A DNA stretch of 44,201 bases from Rhodococcus aetherivorans. GTDB lineage: Bacteria; Actinomycetota; Actinomycetes; Mycobacteriales; Mycobacteriaceae. Position numbers and translations under genes: made by a program. The notes beneath the pieces were generated by a model that was given only the letters and a program-made list of their open reading frames with translations, had not been told where the DNA came from and did no database searches. The DNA lies in NCBI RefSeq assembly GCF_011058165.1, contig NZ_JAALEG010000049.1, forward strand, positions 1-44,201, in the 5' to 3' direction. Below are positions 1-7,301 of the stretch, piece after piece (position 1 is the first letter of the stretch; every line of letters begins with the position of its first letter).

Positions 1-54
1 CCGGAAAAGGCCGCGGCCCCGCTCCTCGAGGAGCGGGGCCGCGGCCTTTTCCGG
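1..54. terminator. Strong palindromic terminator at the window edge
   Basis: The first 54 bases form a perfect inverted repeat with 27-base arms meeting at CTCGAG. The arms are very GC-rich and their outer part reads CCTTTTCC, or AAAAGG on the other strand, so it could end transcription from either side. In related actinobacteria rpsA lies just upstream of coaE, so this probably ends rpsA; that gene is outside the window. The palindrome may extend past base 1. Confidence 0.75.
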
Positions 55-78
55 GGGCCGACCGGATGCCGGAGGTGC

Positions 79-294
79 TCAGCTCACCGCCGGGGTGCTG
101 GCCCACTGGGCCGGCAGTTCGGCGGCGCGCTTGCGGATCGCCGCCTGGCTGTGGCGGGCGTTGCTGAGCAGCATGGTGAACCAGTTACGCCGGTGCTCGG
201 CGAGCGCGGCGGCGACCTCGGGGATGAGGATGCAGTGAACACCGTTCTCCATGCCGAGGCGATGCCGACCGGGCAGCTGAGGGGAGGATCGCAT
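79..294 (-). CDS. Small hypothetical protein (71 aa)
   Basis: No family was recognised. The 71-residue reading has a helical, charged centre (EVAAALAEHRRNWFTMLL) and a basic second helix (HSQAAIRKRAAELPAQW), which looks like a real small protein. The ATG at 294 has AAAAGG six bases upstream. A second ATG at 252 would give 57 residues but has no clear ribosome binding site. It lies between the terminator and coaE, on the opposite strand to coaE. There is no signal peptide or membrane segment. Much longer open frames continue upstream across coaE on this strand, but they are antisense noise. Confidence 0.5.
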   Translation of the reverse strand: MRSSPQLPGRHRLGMENGVHCILIPEVAAALAEHRRNWFTMLLSNARHSQAAIRKRAAELPAQWASTPAVS

Positions 295-330
295 GCGGTG
301 CCTTTTCGAGTGGGGCGGGTAATGACGATG

Positions 331-349
331 GTCGGACGCTCGGTCCGAC
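331..349. promoter_or_regulatory. 7-5-7 inverted repeat between divergent genes
   Basis: GTCGGAC and GTCCGAC are perfect inverted arms separated by five bases. They lie in the gap between the small minus-strand gene (start 294) and coaE (start 511). A regulator site or a short RNA stem are both possible. Position between divergent starts favours an operator, but no regulator can be named. Confidence 0.3.
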
Positions 350-510
350 GATATCCGACGCGCCGATGATACTGGGGCAGGCGAGGCGGGTGAGATGGGC
401 GTGTTGCCGACGAAATCCCAGGTCGCGACCAGTCCGTGACCCCGTTGTGACTGCAGTGTGACGACCGACCGGTGTCCGGCACCCGGATCGGTGATGCGAC
501 ACTGTTCGAC

Positions 511-1728
511 GTGCTGAGACTCGGACTGACCGGAGGCATCGGAGCGGGCAAATCCACCGTCTCCCACGAACTCGTCGCGCTGGGGGCGGTGCTCGTCGAC
601 GCGGACACCATCGCCCGCGAAGTCGTCGCGCCGGGCACCGAGGGCCTGGCCGAACTCGCCGCGGCCTTCGGTGACGACATCCTGCTGCCGGACGGATCCC
701 TGAACCGACCGGCGTTGGCCGCCAAGGCCTTTGCCAGCGACGAGGCGCGGGCGGTGCTCAACGCGATCACCCATCCCCGGGTGGGGGCGCGCACCGCCGA
801 ACTGGTCGCCGCCGCACCCGCCGACGCCATCGTCGTCCAGGACATCCCGCTCCTCGTCGAGGGCGGCATGGCGCCCGCGTTCCATCTCGTCGCCGTGGTG
901 CACACCGACGCCGGCGAGCGCCTGCGCCGCCTGGTCGAACTGCGGGCGATGCCCGAGGGCGACGCGCGTGCCCGCATCGCCGCCCAGGCCACCGACGAAC
1001 AGCGCCGCGCGGCCGCGGACGTCTGGCTGGACAACAACGGCGACCGGGACGCCCTCGCGGCGGCCGTGCGCGCCCTGTGGACCGAGCGGCTCGTGCCGTT
1101 CGAGGCGAACCTGCGCAGCCGCACCCCCGTGCAGCCGGCGCCGGTGCTCCGCGACCCGAATCCGGACTGGCACCGGCAGGCGCAGCGGCTGATCGGCCGG
1201 CTCGCGCTCGCCGCCGGGGGCGGCGCCGTGCGGATCGACCACATCGGCTCGACCGCCGTGCCCGGGCTGGCCGCCGTCGATGTGCTCGACCTCCAGATCA
1301 CCGTGCCGGACCTCGCCGCGGCGGACGCACTCGAGGACCCCCTCGCCGGCGCCGGATTCCCCCGCATCGCCCACGTCGACCACGACGACCCGCGGCCGTC
1401 GTACGGTGCCGGCGGCGAGACCGACCCGGCCGTGTGGGGCGCGCGCCTGCACGGCAGCGCCGACCCCGGTCGGCCCGCGTACGTGCATCTGCGGGTGCAG
1501 GGCTGGCCCGGCCAGCAGTTCGCCCTGCTGCTGCGGGACTGGTTGCGCGCGAACCCCGAGGCCGTCGCCGAATTCGCCGAGATCAAGCAGGCCGCGGCCC
1601 GTGACGCGGCCGCCCGGCACGACCCGGCCGAGGCCGCCGCCGTCTACGCCGGGGAGAAGGCCCCCTGGTTCGACGGCGCCTACACGCGTGCCTGGGAGTG
1701 GGCAGAGAAGACCGGCTGGTCGGCCTGA
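511..1728 (+). CDS. coaE: Dephospho-CoA kinase fused to a GrpB/UPF0157 domain
   Basis: CoaE phosphorylates the 3'-hydroxyl of the ribose of dephospho-CoA using ATP, the last step of coenzyme A synthesis, in the cytoplasm. Residues 8-16 are the P-loop GGIGAGKST, followed by the family motif DADTIARE and by QDIPLLVE. The kinase part ends near residue 200. Residues about 210-405 form a GrpB-like (UPF0157) domain with the signature DHIGSTAVPGL; this fusion is usual in actinobacteria and its function is unclear. The GTG at 511 was chosen because CoaE proteins begin directly with the strand before the P-loop. An upstream GTG at 472 would add 13 unsupported residues. There is no obvious ribosome binding site. 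Gene order matches mycobacteria (rpsA, coaE, DUF402, uvrB). Confidence 0.95.
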   Translation: MLRLGLTGGIGAGKSTVSHELVALGAVLVDADTIAREVVAPGTEGLAELAAAFGDDILLPDGSLNRPALAAKAFASDEARAVLNAITHPRVGARTAELVAAAPADAIVVQDIPLLVEGGMAPAFHLVAVVHTDAGERLRRLVELRAMPEGDARARIAAQATDEQRRAAADVWLDNNGDRDALAAAVRALWTERLVPFEANLRSRTPVQPAPVLRDPNPDWHRQAQRLIGRLALAAGGGAVRIDHIGSTAVPGLAAVDVLDLQITVPDLAAADALEDPLAGAGFPRIAHVDHDDPRPSYGAGGETDPAVWGARLHGSADPGRPAYVHLRVQGWPGQQFALLLRDWLRANPEAVAEFAEIKQAAARDAAARHDPAEAAAVYAGEKAPWFDGAYTRAWEWAEKTGWSA

Positions 1729-1752
1729 CGCCCGGACCGAGGCGGGACCCGC

Positions 1753-2265
1753 TCAGCGCCAGCTGACCGGCATGGCCAGCGCGGCCAGCCAGGCATCGAG
1801 ATCGTGGCCGTGCGTGGCGATGCCGTCCACCGCCCGCAACGCCCGCTGCACCGCGCGCTCGGCGGTCCCCGGATCCAGCAGTCCCGCCGCCGCGGCGGCG
1901 AGCAGTTCGTCGACGTCCTCGACGGCGGTGTCGCGGCCGGTGCGCACCACGAGATCGAGGTAGTGGTCGCGCGAGTGCCACACGTTCCCCTCGCACCAGA
2001 ACTCGCCGACGTCGACGTACCGGTCCTGGTCGCGTTCGAAACCGGGCCGGAAGTGGAAGATCGACGCGCGCAGGCCGAGGTCCGGCAGCAGCCACGACTC
2101 GAGATACCCGAACTGCGGGTGGTCGGCGGGCCGCGCCATGTACAGGCCCCACCGCTCGACCCGGTACACCTCCACCTCCCGCACGATGCCCTTCGGGTCG
2201 ACGTTCGTGTGCGCGGCCACATCGAAGGTCTCGACCTTTACGTGGTGAAGTTTCGCCTCGGGCAT
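1753..2265 (-). CDS. DUF402 domain protein (Rv1632c-like)
   Basis: This 170-residue cytoplasmic protein matches the DUF402 family. Characteristic parts are the strand segment DRYVDVGEFWCEG and the motif VWHSRDHYLDLVV, followed by helices with EDVDELLAAA typical of the C-terminal part. Family members include nucleoside tri/diphosphate phosphatases, but the substrate here cannot be read from sequence. It faces coaE tail to tail, 25 bases apart, in the same position and orientation as Rv1632c in Mycobacterium tuberculosis. The ATG at 2265 gives the full family length. A GC-rich inverted repeat follows the neighbouring gene at about 2300-2340. Confidence 0.85.
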   Translation of the reverse strand: MPEAKLHHVKVETFDVAAHTNVDPKGIVREVEVYRVERWGLYMARPADHPQFGYLESWLLPDLGLRASIFHFRPGFERDQDRYVDVGEFWCEGNVWHSRDHYLDLVVRTGRDTAVEDVDELLAAAAAGLLDPGTAERAVQRALRAVDGIATHGHDLDAWLAALAMPVSWR

Positions 2266-2314
2266 GGGCTGAACGTTACTGCGGTCCGGGCCGGTAAACC
2301 CGCCGGTGCCGGAC

Positions 2315-2908
2315 CTACCGGCCCGCCGGCCCGGCCGGCACCACCGTCGTCGTCTCGTGCCCGTTGTCCTGCACGAGCGCGGAGGCGGGCAGCCGCCACA
2401 GCGCGCCGGCCTGGACGTAGTCGCCGGCCGACCCCGCGAAGTTCACCACCGTGACGACAAAGACGGTGAGGACGAAGTCGGCGGGCACGGCGAACAGCAA
2501 GGCCACCAGGACCGCGCCCCACAGCGCCACGGGGGCGAGCGTGACGGTCACGGCCGCGTTCCGCGTGAGCCAGGCGTCGCTGCCCGTCGTAAGGAAGGGG
2601 AACCGCACCGCGTACGTCGGGCGCACGCCGGAGAGGATCCGGGAGACCAGGCCGTGGGTCAGTTCGTGCACCGCCAGGTAGCCGAGGCACGCCACGACGG
2701 TGACGACGACCGTGGGCGCCGTGCCCCACCCGCTCCGCAGCGGCAGGCCCAGGACCACTGCCGCGCCGAGGAGCACGGCGACGGTGAGGACGAGGACGGT
2801 CCGGACGGCCGCGGCCGCCCGCGTGTCGTTCTTCAGGTCCAGCCGGGTGTGGACCCGATAGTCCGGTGGGGGCGCCACCGCGGGCTTCGGGTCGTTGCGA
2901 GCGTTCAC
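2315..2908 (-). CDS. DUF3267 putative zinc metallopeptidase, membrane
   Basis: The 197-residue protein has about four hydrophobic segments (around residues 34-55, 65-80, 118-140 and 143-160). HELTH at residues 81-85 is a zinc-binding HExxH motif at the end of the second segment. The segment NFAGSAGD near residue 155 supplies an Asp that fits the third metal ligand in this family. This layout belongs to DUF3267, related to M50 site-2-type intramembrane proteases. The substrate is unknown. It is co-directional with the DUF402 gene, 49 bases upstream of it, and diverges from uvrB. Confidence 0.75.
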   Translation of the reverse strand: MNARNDPKPAVAPPPDYRVHTRLDLKNDTRAAAAVRTVLVLTVAVLLGAAVVLGLPLRSGWGTAPTVVVTVVACLGYLAVHELTHGLVSRILSGVRPTYAVRFPFLTTGSDAWLTRNAAVTVTLAPVALWGAVLVALLFAVPADFVLTVFVVTVVNFAGSAGDYVQAGALWRLPASALVQDNGHETTTVVPAGPAGR

Positions 2909-3000
2909 GTGTACCCCCTGGATTTCGCGGTCTCCCGGGCGGACGCTCCGACGAGAGCCGACGGTGGACGGGCGGGCCGGTCCGACCGATCATGCCCGGC

Positions 3001-3062
3001 GGACGACTCCGTGTCCCGGCGGATGACTCCGTGTCCCGGCGGATGACTCCGTGTCCCGGCGG
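3001..3062. repeat. Three tandem copies of a 20-bp repeat upstream of uvrB
   Basis: The unit GACTCCGTGTCCCGGCGGAT recurs three times with exact 20-bp spacing; the copies differ only at the edges (GGAC versus GGAT). The array ends 52 bases before the uvrB promoter element and lies in the gap between the divergent DUF3267 and uvrB genes. Twenty base pairs is close to two helical turns, so bound proteins would sit on one face. It does not match the actinobacterial LexA box. Confidence 0.8.
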
Positions 3063-3113
3063 CCAGGCACCGGGTCCCTGCCGCCGCCGATCGGCATTGT
3101 CGGTGCCGCCGCC

Positions 3114-3119
3114 TACCCT
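3114..3119 (+). promoter_or_regulatory. Putative -10 element of a leaderless uvrB transcript
   Basis: TACCCT fits the actinobacterial TANNNT -10 pattern and lies seven bases before the uvrB ATG. No ribosome binding site is present in between. This spacing puts the transcription start at or next to the start codon. Confidence 0.5.
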
Positions 3120-3126
3120 GGTTCCC

Positions 3127-5280
3127 ATGGCGTTCGCAAGCGAGCATCCCGTTGTCGCCCACTCCGAGTTCCGCCCCGTGGGGGAGATCGAACGGGCCGA
3201 GGGCCGGTTCGAGGTGGTCAGCGACCACAAGCCTGCCGGGGATCAGCCGGCCGCGATCGACGAACTCGAGCGCCGCCTGCAGGCGGGGGAGAAGGACGTG
3301 GTGCTGCTCGGTGCCACGGGCACCGGCAAGTCGGCCACCACCGCGTGGCTGATCGAGCGGGTCCAACGCCCCACCCTGGTGATGGCGCCGAACAAGACCC
3401 TCGCCGCGCAGCTCGCCAACGAGCTGCGGGAGATGTTGCCGCACAACGCCGTCGAGTACTTCGTGTCGTACTACGACTACTACCAGCCCGAGGCGTACAT
3501 CGCGCAGACCGACACGTACATCGAGAAGGACTCCTCGATCAACGACGACGTGGAACGGCTGCGGCACTCGGCCACCTCCGCGCTGCTCTCCCGTCGCGAC
3601 GTCGTGGTGGTCGCGTCCGTGTCGTGCATCTACGGCCTGGGCACGCCGCAGTCCTACCTGGACCGTTCCATCGCGCTCGAGGTCGGGGTGGAGGTGCCCC
3701 GCGACGCCCTGCTGCGCCTGCTGGTGGACGTGCAGTACACCCGCAACGACATGGCGTTCACGCGCGGCTCGTTCCGGGTCAAGGGCGACACCGTCGACAT
3801 CATCCCCGCGTACGAGGAACTCGCCGTGCGCATCGAGTTCTTCGGCGACGAGATCGACGCGCTCTACTACCTGCACCCCCTGACGGGGGAGGTGGTGCGC
3901 AAGGTGGACTCGCTGCGGATCTTCCCCGCCACCCACTACGTCGCCGGGCCGGAGCGGATGGAACGGGCTGTGACCGACATCGAGGCAGAACTCGAGGACC
4001 GTCTCGCCGACCTCGAGAACCGCGGCAAGCTGCTCGAGGCGCAGCGCCTGCGCATGCGCACCCAGTACGACCTCGAGATGATCCGCCAGGTCGGGTTCTG
4101 CTCCGGCATCGAGAACTACTCGAGGCACATCGACGGCCGTCCCGCCGGTTCCGCGCCGGCCACCCTGATCGACTACTTCCCGGAGGACTTCCTGCTGGTC
4201 ATCGACGAGTCCCACGTCACCGTCCCGCAGATCGGCGCCATGTACGAGGGGGACATGTCGCGCAAGCGCAACCTCGTCGAATTCGGGTTCCGGCTGCCCT
4301 CGGCCGTCGACAACCGCCCGTTGACCTGGGAGGAGTTCGCCGCCCGCATCGGCCAGACCGTGTACCTGTCGGCCACCCCCGGCCCGTACGAGCTCGGGCA
4401 GGCCGGCGGCGAGTTCGTCGAACAGGTCATCCGGCCGACCGGACTGGTGGACCCGAAGGTCGTCGTCAAGCCCACCAAGGGCCAGATCGACGACCTGGTA
4501 CACGAGATCCGCGAGCGCGCCGACCGGGACGAGCGGGTGCTCGTCACCACCCTCACCAAGAAGATGTCCGAGGATCTCACCGACTACCTGCTCGAGCTCG
4601 GCATCCGGGTGCGCTACCTGCACTCGGACATCGACACCCTCCGGCGCGTCGAGCTGCTCCGGCAGCTGCGGCTCGGCGAGTACGACGTCCTCGTCGGCAT
4701 CAACCTCCTCCGCGAGGGCCTCGACCTACCCGAGGTCTCGCTCGTGGCGATCCTCGACGCCGACAAGGAGGGGTTCCTGCGCTCGACCACCAGCCTCATC
4801 CAGACCATCGGCCGGGCCGCCCGCAACGTCTCCGGCGAGGTCCACATGTACGCCGACAAGGTCACCGACTCGATGGCGCGTGCCATCGAGGAGACCGAGC
4901 GGCGCCGCGAGAAGCAGATCGCGTACAACCGCGAGCACGGCATCGACCCGCAGCCGCTGCGCAAGAAGATCGCCGACATCCTCGACCAGGTCTACGAGGA
5001 GGCCGACGACACCGTGGAGGTCGGGGGCTCGGGCCGCAACGCCTCCCGCGGCCGCCGCGCCCAGGGGGAATCCGGTCGCGCCGTGAGCGCCGGCGTCTAC
5101 GAGGGCCGCGACGTGAAGTCCATGCCCCGGGCCGAACTCGCGGACCTCGTGCAGGAACTGACCGACCAGATGATGAACGCGGCCCGCGAGCTGCAGTTCG
5201 AACTGGCCGGGCGGTTGCGCGACGAGATCGCCGACCTGAAGAAGGAACTGCGCGGGATGGACGCCGCCGGCCTCGCGTAG
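3127..5280 (+). CDS. uvrB: UvrABC excinuclease subunit B
   Basis: UvrB is the damage-verifying helicase-like subunit of nucleotide excision repair. It is loaded onto DNA by UvrA and recruits UvrC for incision. The 717-residue protein has the Walker A motif GATGTGKS at residues 62-69 and the beta-hairpin region ([20 protein letters not shown]) that is pushed between the strands. Later helicase motifs [11 protein letters not shown] and QTIGRAARN are present. A C-terminal UVR motif for UvrC contact lies in the last 40 residues. The ATG at 3127 matches the family N-terminus ([18 protein letters not shown]). An in-frame upstream extension crosses the 20-bp repeats and is not believed. Transcription appears leaderless. 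Confidence 0.98.
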   Translation: MAFASEHPVVAHSEFRPVGEIERAEGRFEVVSDHKPAGDQPAAIDELERRLQAGEKDVVLLGATGTGKSATTAWLIERVQRPTLVMAPNKTLAAQLANELREMLPHNAVEYFVSYYDYYQPEAYIAQTDTYIEKDSSINDDVERLRHSATSALLSRRDVVVVASVSCIYGLGTPQSYLDRSIALEVGVEVPRDALLRLLVDVQYTRNDMAFTRGSFRVKGDTVDIIPAYEELAVRIEFFGDEIDALYYLHPLTGEVVRKVDSLRIFPATHYVAGPERMERAVTDIEAELEDRLADLENRGKLLEAQRLRMRTQYDLEMIRQVGFCSGIENYSRHIDGRPAGSAPATLIDYFPEDFLLVIDESHVTVPQIGAMYEGDMSRKRNLVEFGFRLPSAVDNRPLTWEEFAARIGQTVYLSATPGPYELGQAGGEFVEQVIRPTGLVDPKVVVKPTKGQIDDLVHEIRERADRDERVLVTTLTKKMSEDLTDYLLELGIRVRYLHSDIDTLRRVELLRQLRLGEYDVLVGINLLREGLDLPEVSLVAILDADKEGFLRSTTSLIQTIGRAARNVSGEVHMYADKVTDSMARAIEETERRREKQIAYNREHGIDPQPLRKKIADILDQVYEEADDTVEVGGSGRNASRGRRAQGESGRAVSAGVYEGRDVKSMPRAELADLVQELTDQMMNAARELQFELAGRLRDEIADLKKELRGMDAAGLA

Positions 5281-5283
5281 CGT
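5278..5283 (+). promoter_or_regulatory. Putative -10 element overlapping the uvrB stop codon
   Basis: TAGCGT fits TANNNT, and its first three bases are the uvrB stop codon TAG. It lies seven bases before the ATG of the next gene, which lacks a ribosome binding site. This suggests a leaderless transcript starting at that ATG in addition to read-through from uvrB. Confidence 0.4.
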
Positions 5284-5290
5284 CTGCGGC

Positions 5291-6163
5291 ATGGACCCAC
5301 AGTCTGCCGGCCGCATCGCCCGTGCCCTCGAACTGATCCACTCCGTCGGGTACTTCGCCCCCGAAGTCGACGCCGCGCTCGGCGACACCGGCCTCGAGGC
5401 CGGCCGGATGCGGTACTTCGCGGCGCGTTCCGCCGCGCTCGGCGCGGTCGGGGCGGGCGTCGTGACCGCCACCTTCTACAACTTCAGTCCCCGTCTCGTC
5501 GCGTCCGCGATCCCGCACGCCTGGCGGCTCGCCACCCCGGAGGCCGTCGTGGCCGCCCGGCTGCGCGGCATCGACGAGTCGCTGGCCCGAATCCTCGGGC
5601 CCGAGGTGCTGGACTCGCCGGAGATGCGCGAGGCGGCGGACCTCGCCGCGAGCGCCGCCCGGGCCGTCCCGGGACCGGAGGGCCGGCCGCTGTACGCGGG
5701 GCACGCCGACCTGCCGTGGCCGGACGCCCCGCACCTGATCCTGTGGCACGCGCTGACCCTGCTGCGCGAATACCGGGGCGACGGGCACGTCGCGGCGTTG
5801 CAGACCGCCGGCCTGACCGGGATCGAGGCCCTCGTCACCCACACCGCCGCGGGGATCGGGTTCAGCGAGGACTTCGCCCGCGCGCGCCGCGGCTGGAGCA
5901 AGGAGGAGTGGGCCGACGCGGAGACGGCGCTGCGCTCGCGCGGACTGCTCGACCGCTCCGGTGCGCTCACGGACGAGGGCTTCGAGGTCCGCGAACTCGT
6001 CGAGGACCTGACCGACGACCTCGCGGCGGTGCCGTGGGCGGCGCTGGGCGAAGACAAGGCCGACCGGCTGACGGAGCTCGCGCTGCCGTGGCGGGACGCC
6101 ATCGTGGAGTCCGGCGTGTTCCCCGCGCAGATGTTCGGCCCGCGTTACGGTGACGCACGGTAA
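5291..6163 (+). CDS. SCO6745 family protein
   Basis: The 290-residue protein matches the actinobacterial SCO6745 (SalK-like) family. Its hallmark is the segment ALTLLREYRGDGHVAALQ, followed by GIEALVTHTA. A winged-helix-like C-terminal part contains RSRGLLDRSGALTDEGFEVRE. Members are often annotated as helix-turn-helix or SalK proteins, but no reaction or DNA target is established. The His of GDGH and the THTA segment are the most conserved-looking polar positions. It begins ten bases after the uvrB stop. Its start is the only ATG that keeps the family N-terminus (ARALELIHSVGYFAPE). Confidence 0.8.
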   Translation: MDPQSAGRIARALELIHSVGYFAPEVDAALGDTGLEAGRMRYFAARSAALGAVGAGVVTATFYNFSPRLVASAIPHAWRLATPEAVVAARLRGIDESLARILGPEVLDSPEMREAADLAASAARAVPGPEGRPLYAGHADLPWPDAPHLILWHALTLLREYRGDGHVAALQTAGLTGIEALVTHTAAGIGFSEDFARARRGWSKEEWADAETALRSRGLLDRSGALTDEGFEVRELVEDLTDDLAAVPWAALGEDKADRLTELALPWRDAIVESGVFPAQMFGPRYGDAR

Positions 6164-6332
6164 CGTCAACGGTCGTCAGTGGCGTCGAGCGCACGGCGGC
6201 GGGCCCTGTGGGATCCACCCCAAAGGCCGTCAACCCCGTCCGGTCGGCCGCTACTGTCGACGCAGCAGTCGGAAGGGGGACGCAACGACGGTCGCCCGCC
6301 GGCGAAACCCGACCAATTTCATGGAGGAATGC

Positions 6333-6785
6333 ATGAGCGCCTACCGGACCGTAGTCGTCGGAACCGACGGTTCCGAGTCGTCGTACCGCGCCGTCGAGAA
6401 GGCAGCAGCTCTCGCCGGTGACGCCGAGGCCCGTCTCGTCATCGCGTGCGCCTACTACCCGGTGGATCCGAAGGACAGCGCCCGCGCCGCCGACGTGCTC
6501 GGTGAGGACGCCTACCAGGTGACCGGATCGGCGCCCACCTACGACATCCTGCGCACCGCCCGGGAGAAGGCCCACGCAGCCGGCGCCAAGAACGTCCTCG
6601 AACGGGCCGTCGTCGGGGCTCCCGTCGACTCGCTCCTCGAACTGGTCGACGAGGTGGAGGCGGACCTGCTCGTCGTGGGCAACCGGGGCCTGAACACCCT
6701 CACCGGCCGGTTGCTCGGCTCCGTACCCTCGGATCTGGCCCGCAAGTCGACCTCGGACGTGCTCATCGTGCACACCGTCCGCTGA
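6333..6785 (+). CDS. Universal stress protein (Rv1636-like)
   Basis: This 150-residue single-domain UspA protein begins with the strand YRTVVVGTDGSESS. It carries the nucleotide-binding signature LLVVGNRG followed by GRLLGSVPSDL near residues 112-135, so it belongs to the ATP-binding class. Its orthologue by context, Rv1636, is known to bind cAMP, which is notable because this window also encodes an adenylate cyclase. The ATG at 6333 has GGAGGA six bases upstream. The 169-base gap before it contains TACTGT near 6252, a possible -10 element. The gene ends eight bases from the convergent DUF732 gene. Confidence 0.93.
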   Translation: MSAYRTVVVGTDGSESSYRAVEKAAALAGDAEARLVIACAYYPVDPKDSARAADVLGEDAYQVTGSAPTYDILRTAREKAHAAGAKNVLERAVVGAPVDSLLELVDEVEADLLVVGNRGLNTLTGRLLGSVPSDLARKSTSDVLIVHTVR

Positions 6786-6793
6786 CGCGTCGA

Positions 6794-7207
6794 TCAGCAG
6801 TAGGTCTCGCGGGCGGCACCCACGTAGAACCGGGCGGCGTCGTCGCCCTGCAACGCCGTCCGCGAGACGGACGCCGCGAAGGCCGCGACGGACCGGACCG
6901 AGCCGAGGATCTGTTCTTCCGGCAGGCCGGCGGCCAGCTGGGCACACGTCCCCCGGACCAGTGCCACCAGCGTCTCGTCGGGCACCCCGGCGGCCAGCCC
7001 GGCCTCGGCCAGGGCCTGCTTGAACCGCAGGGCCGGCCCGTCCAGCGCCTCCGCCTCGACCGGTGCGGCCGCCATCGGGACCGTGACCGGGATGGCGGCC
7101 GCGGAGTCCTCCGAGGCCGCGGTCCCCGCACAACCCGCGGTGGTGGCGAGGACCCCGAACCCTGCCAGGATGCGCGCCCAGCGCCCCCGAGGCCACACCG
7201 CTCTCAC
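6794..7207 (-). CDS. DUF732 secreted protein, possible lipoprotein
   Basis: The 137-residue product starts with a basic, hydrophobic leader (RGRWARILAGFGVLATTAGC). TAGC at residues 23-26 is a weak lipobox, since Thr replaces the usual Leu at -3. The mature part is a small helical DUF732 domain with two cysteines, in RGTCAQLA and at the last residue, which can form the disulfide of this family. Such proteins are common in mycolic-acid actinobacteria and have no known activity. The GTG at 7207 was chosen because GGGAGG lies upstream at good spacing. Longer starts at 7252 and 7291 would bury the signal sequence. Confidence 0.75.
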   Translation of the reverse strand: MRAVWPRGRWARILAGFGVLATTAGCAGTAASEDSAAAIPVTVPMAAAPVEAEALDGPALRFKQALAEAGLAAGVPDETLVALVRGTCAQLAAGLPEEQILGSVRSVAAFAASVSRTALQGDDAARFYVGAARETYC

Positions 7208-7301
7208 CGCCCCGCCTCCCGCTCCGACCGGTCGCACGTTCGTCCGCAACATACCGCCCGGCCGAACGGCGCAGGCGGTGAAACGGCACATCGGTGACCT
7301 G

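Noticed and set aside
3063-3126. LexA (SOS) box before uvrB
   Set aside because: No TCGAAC-N4-GTTCGA-like sequence is present.
2905-4623. 572-codon open frame opposite uvrB
   Set aside because: It is antisense to a certain gene. Long minus-strand frames are expected in high-GC DNA, and it shows no domain.
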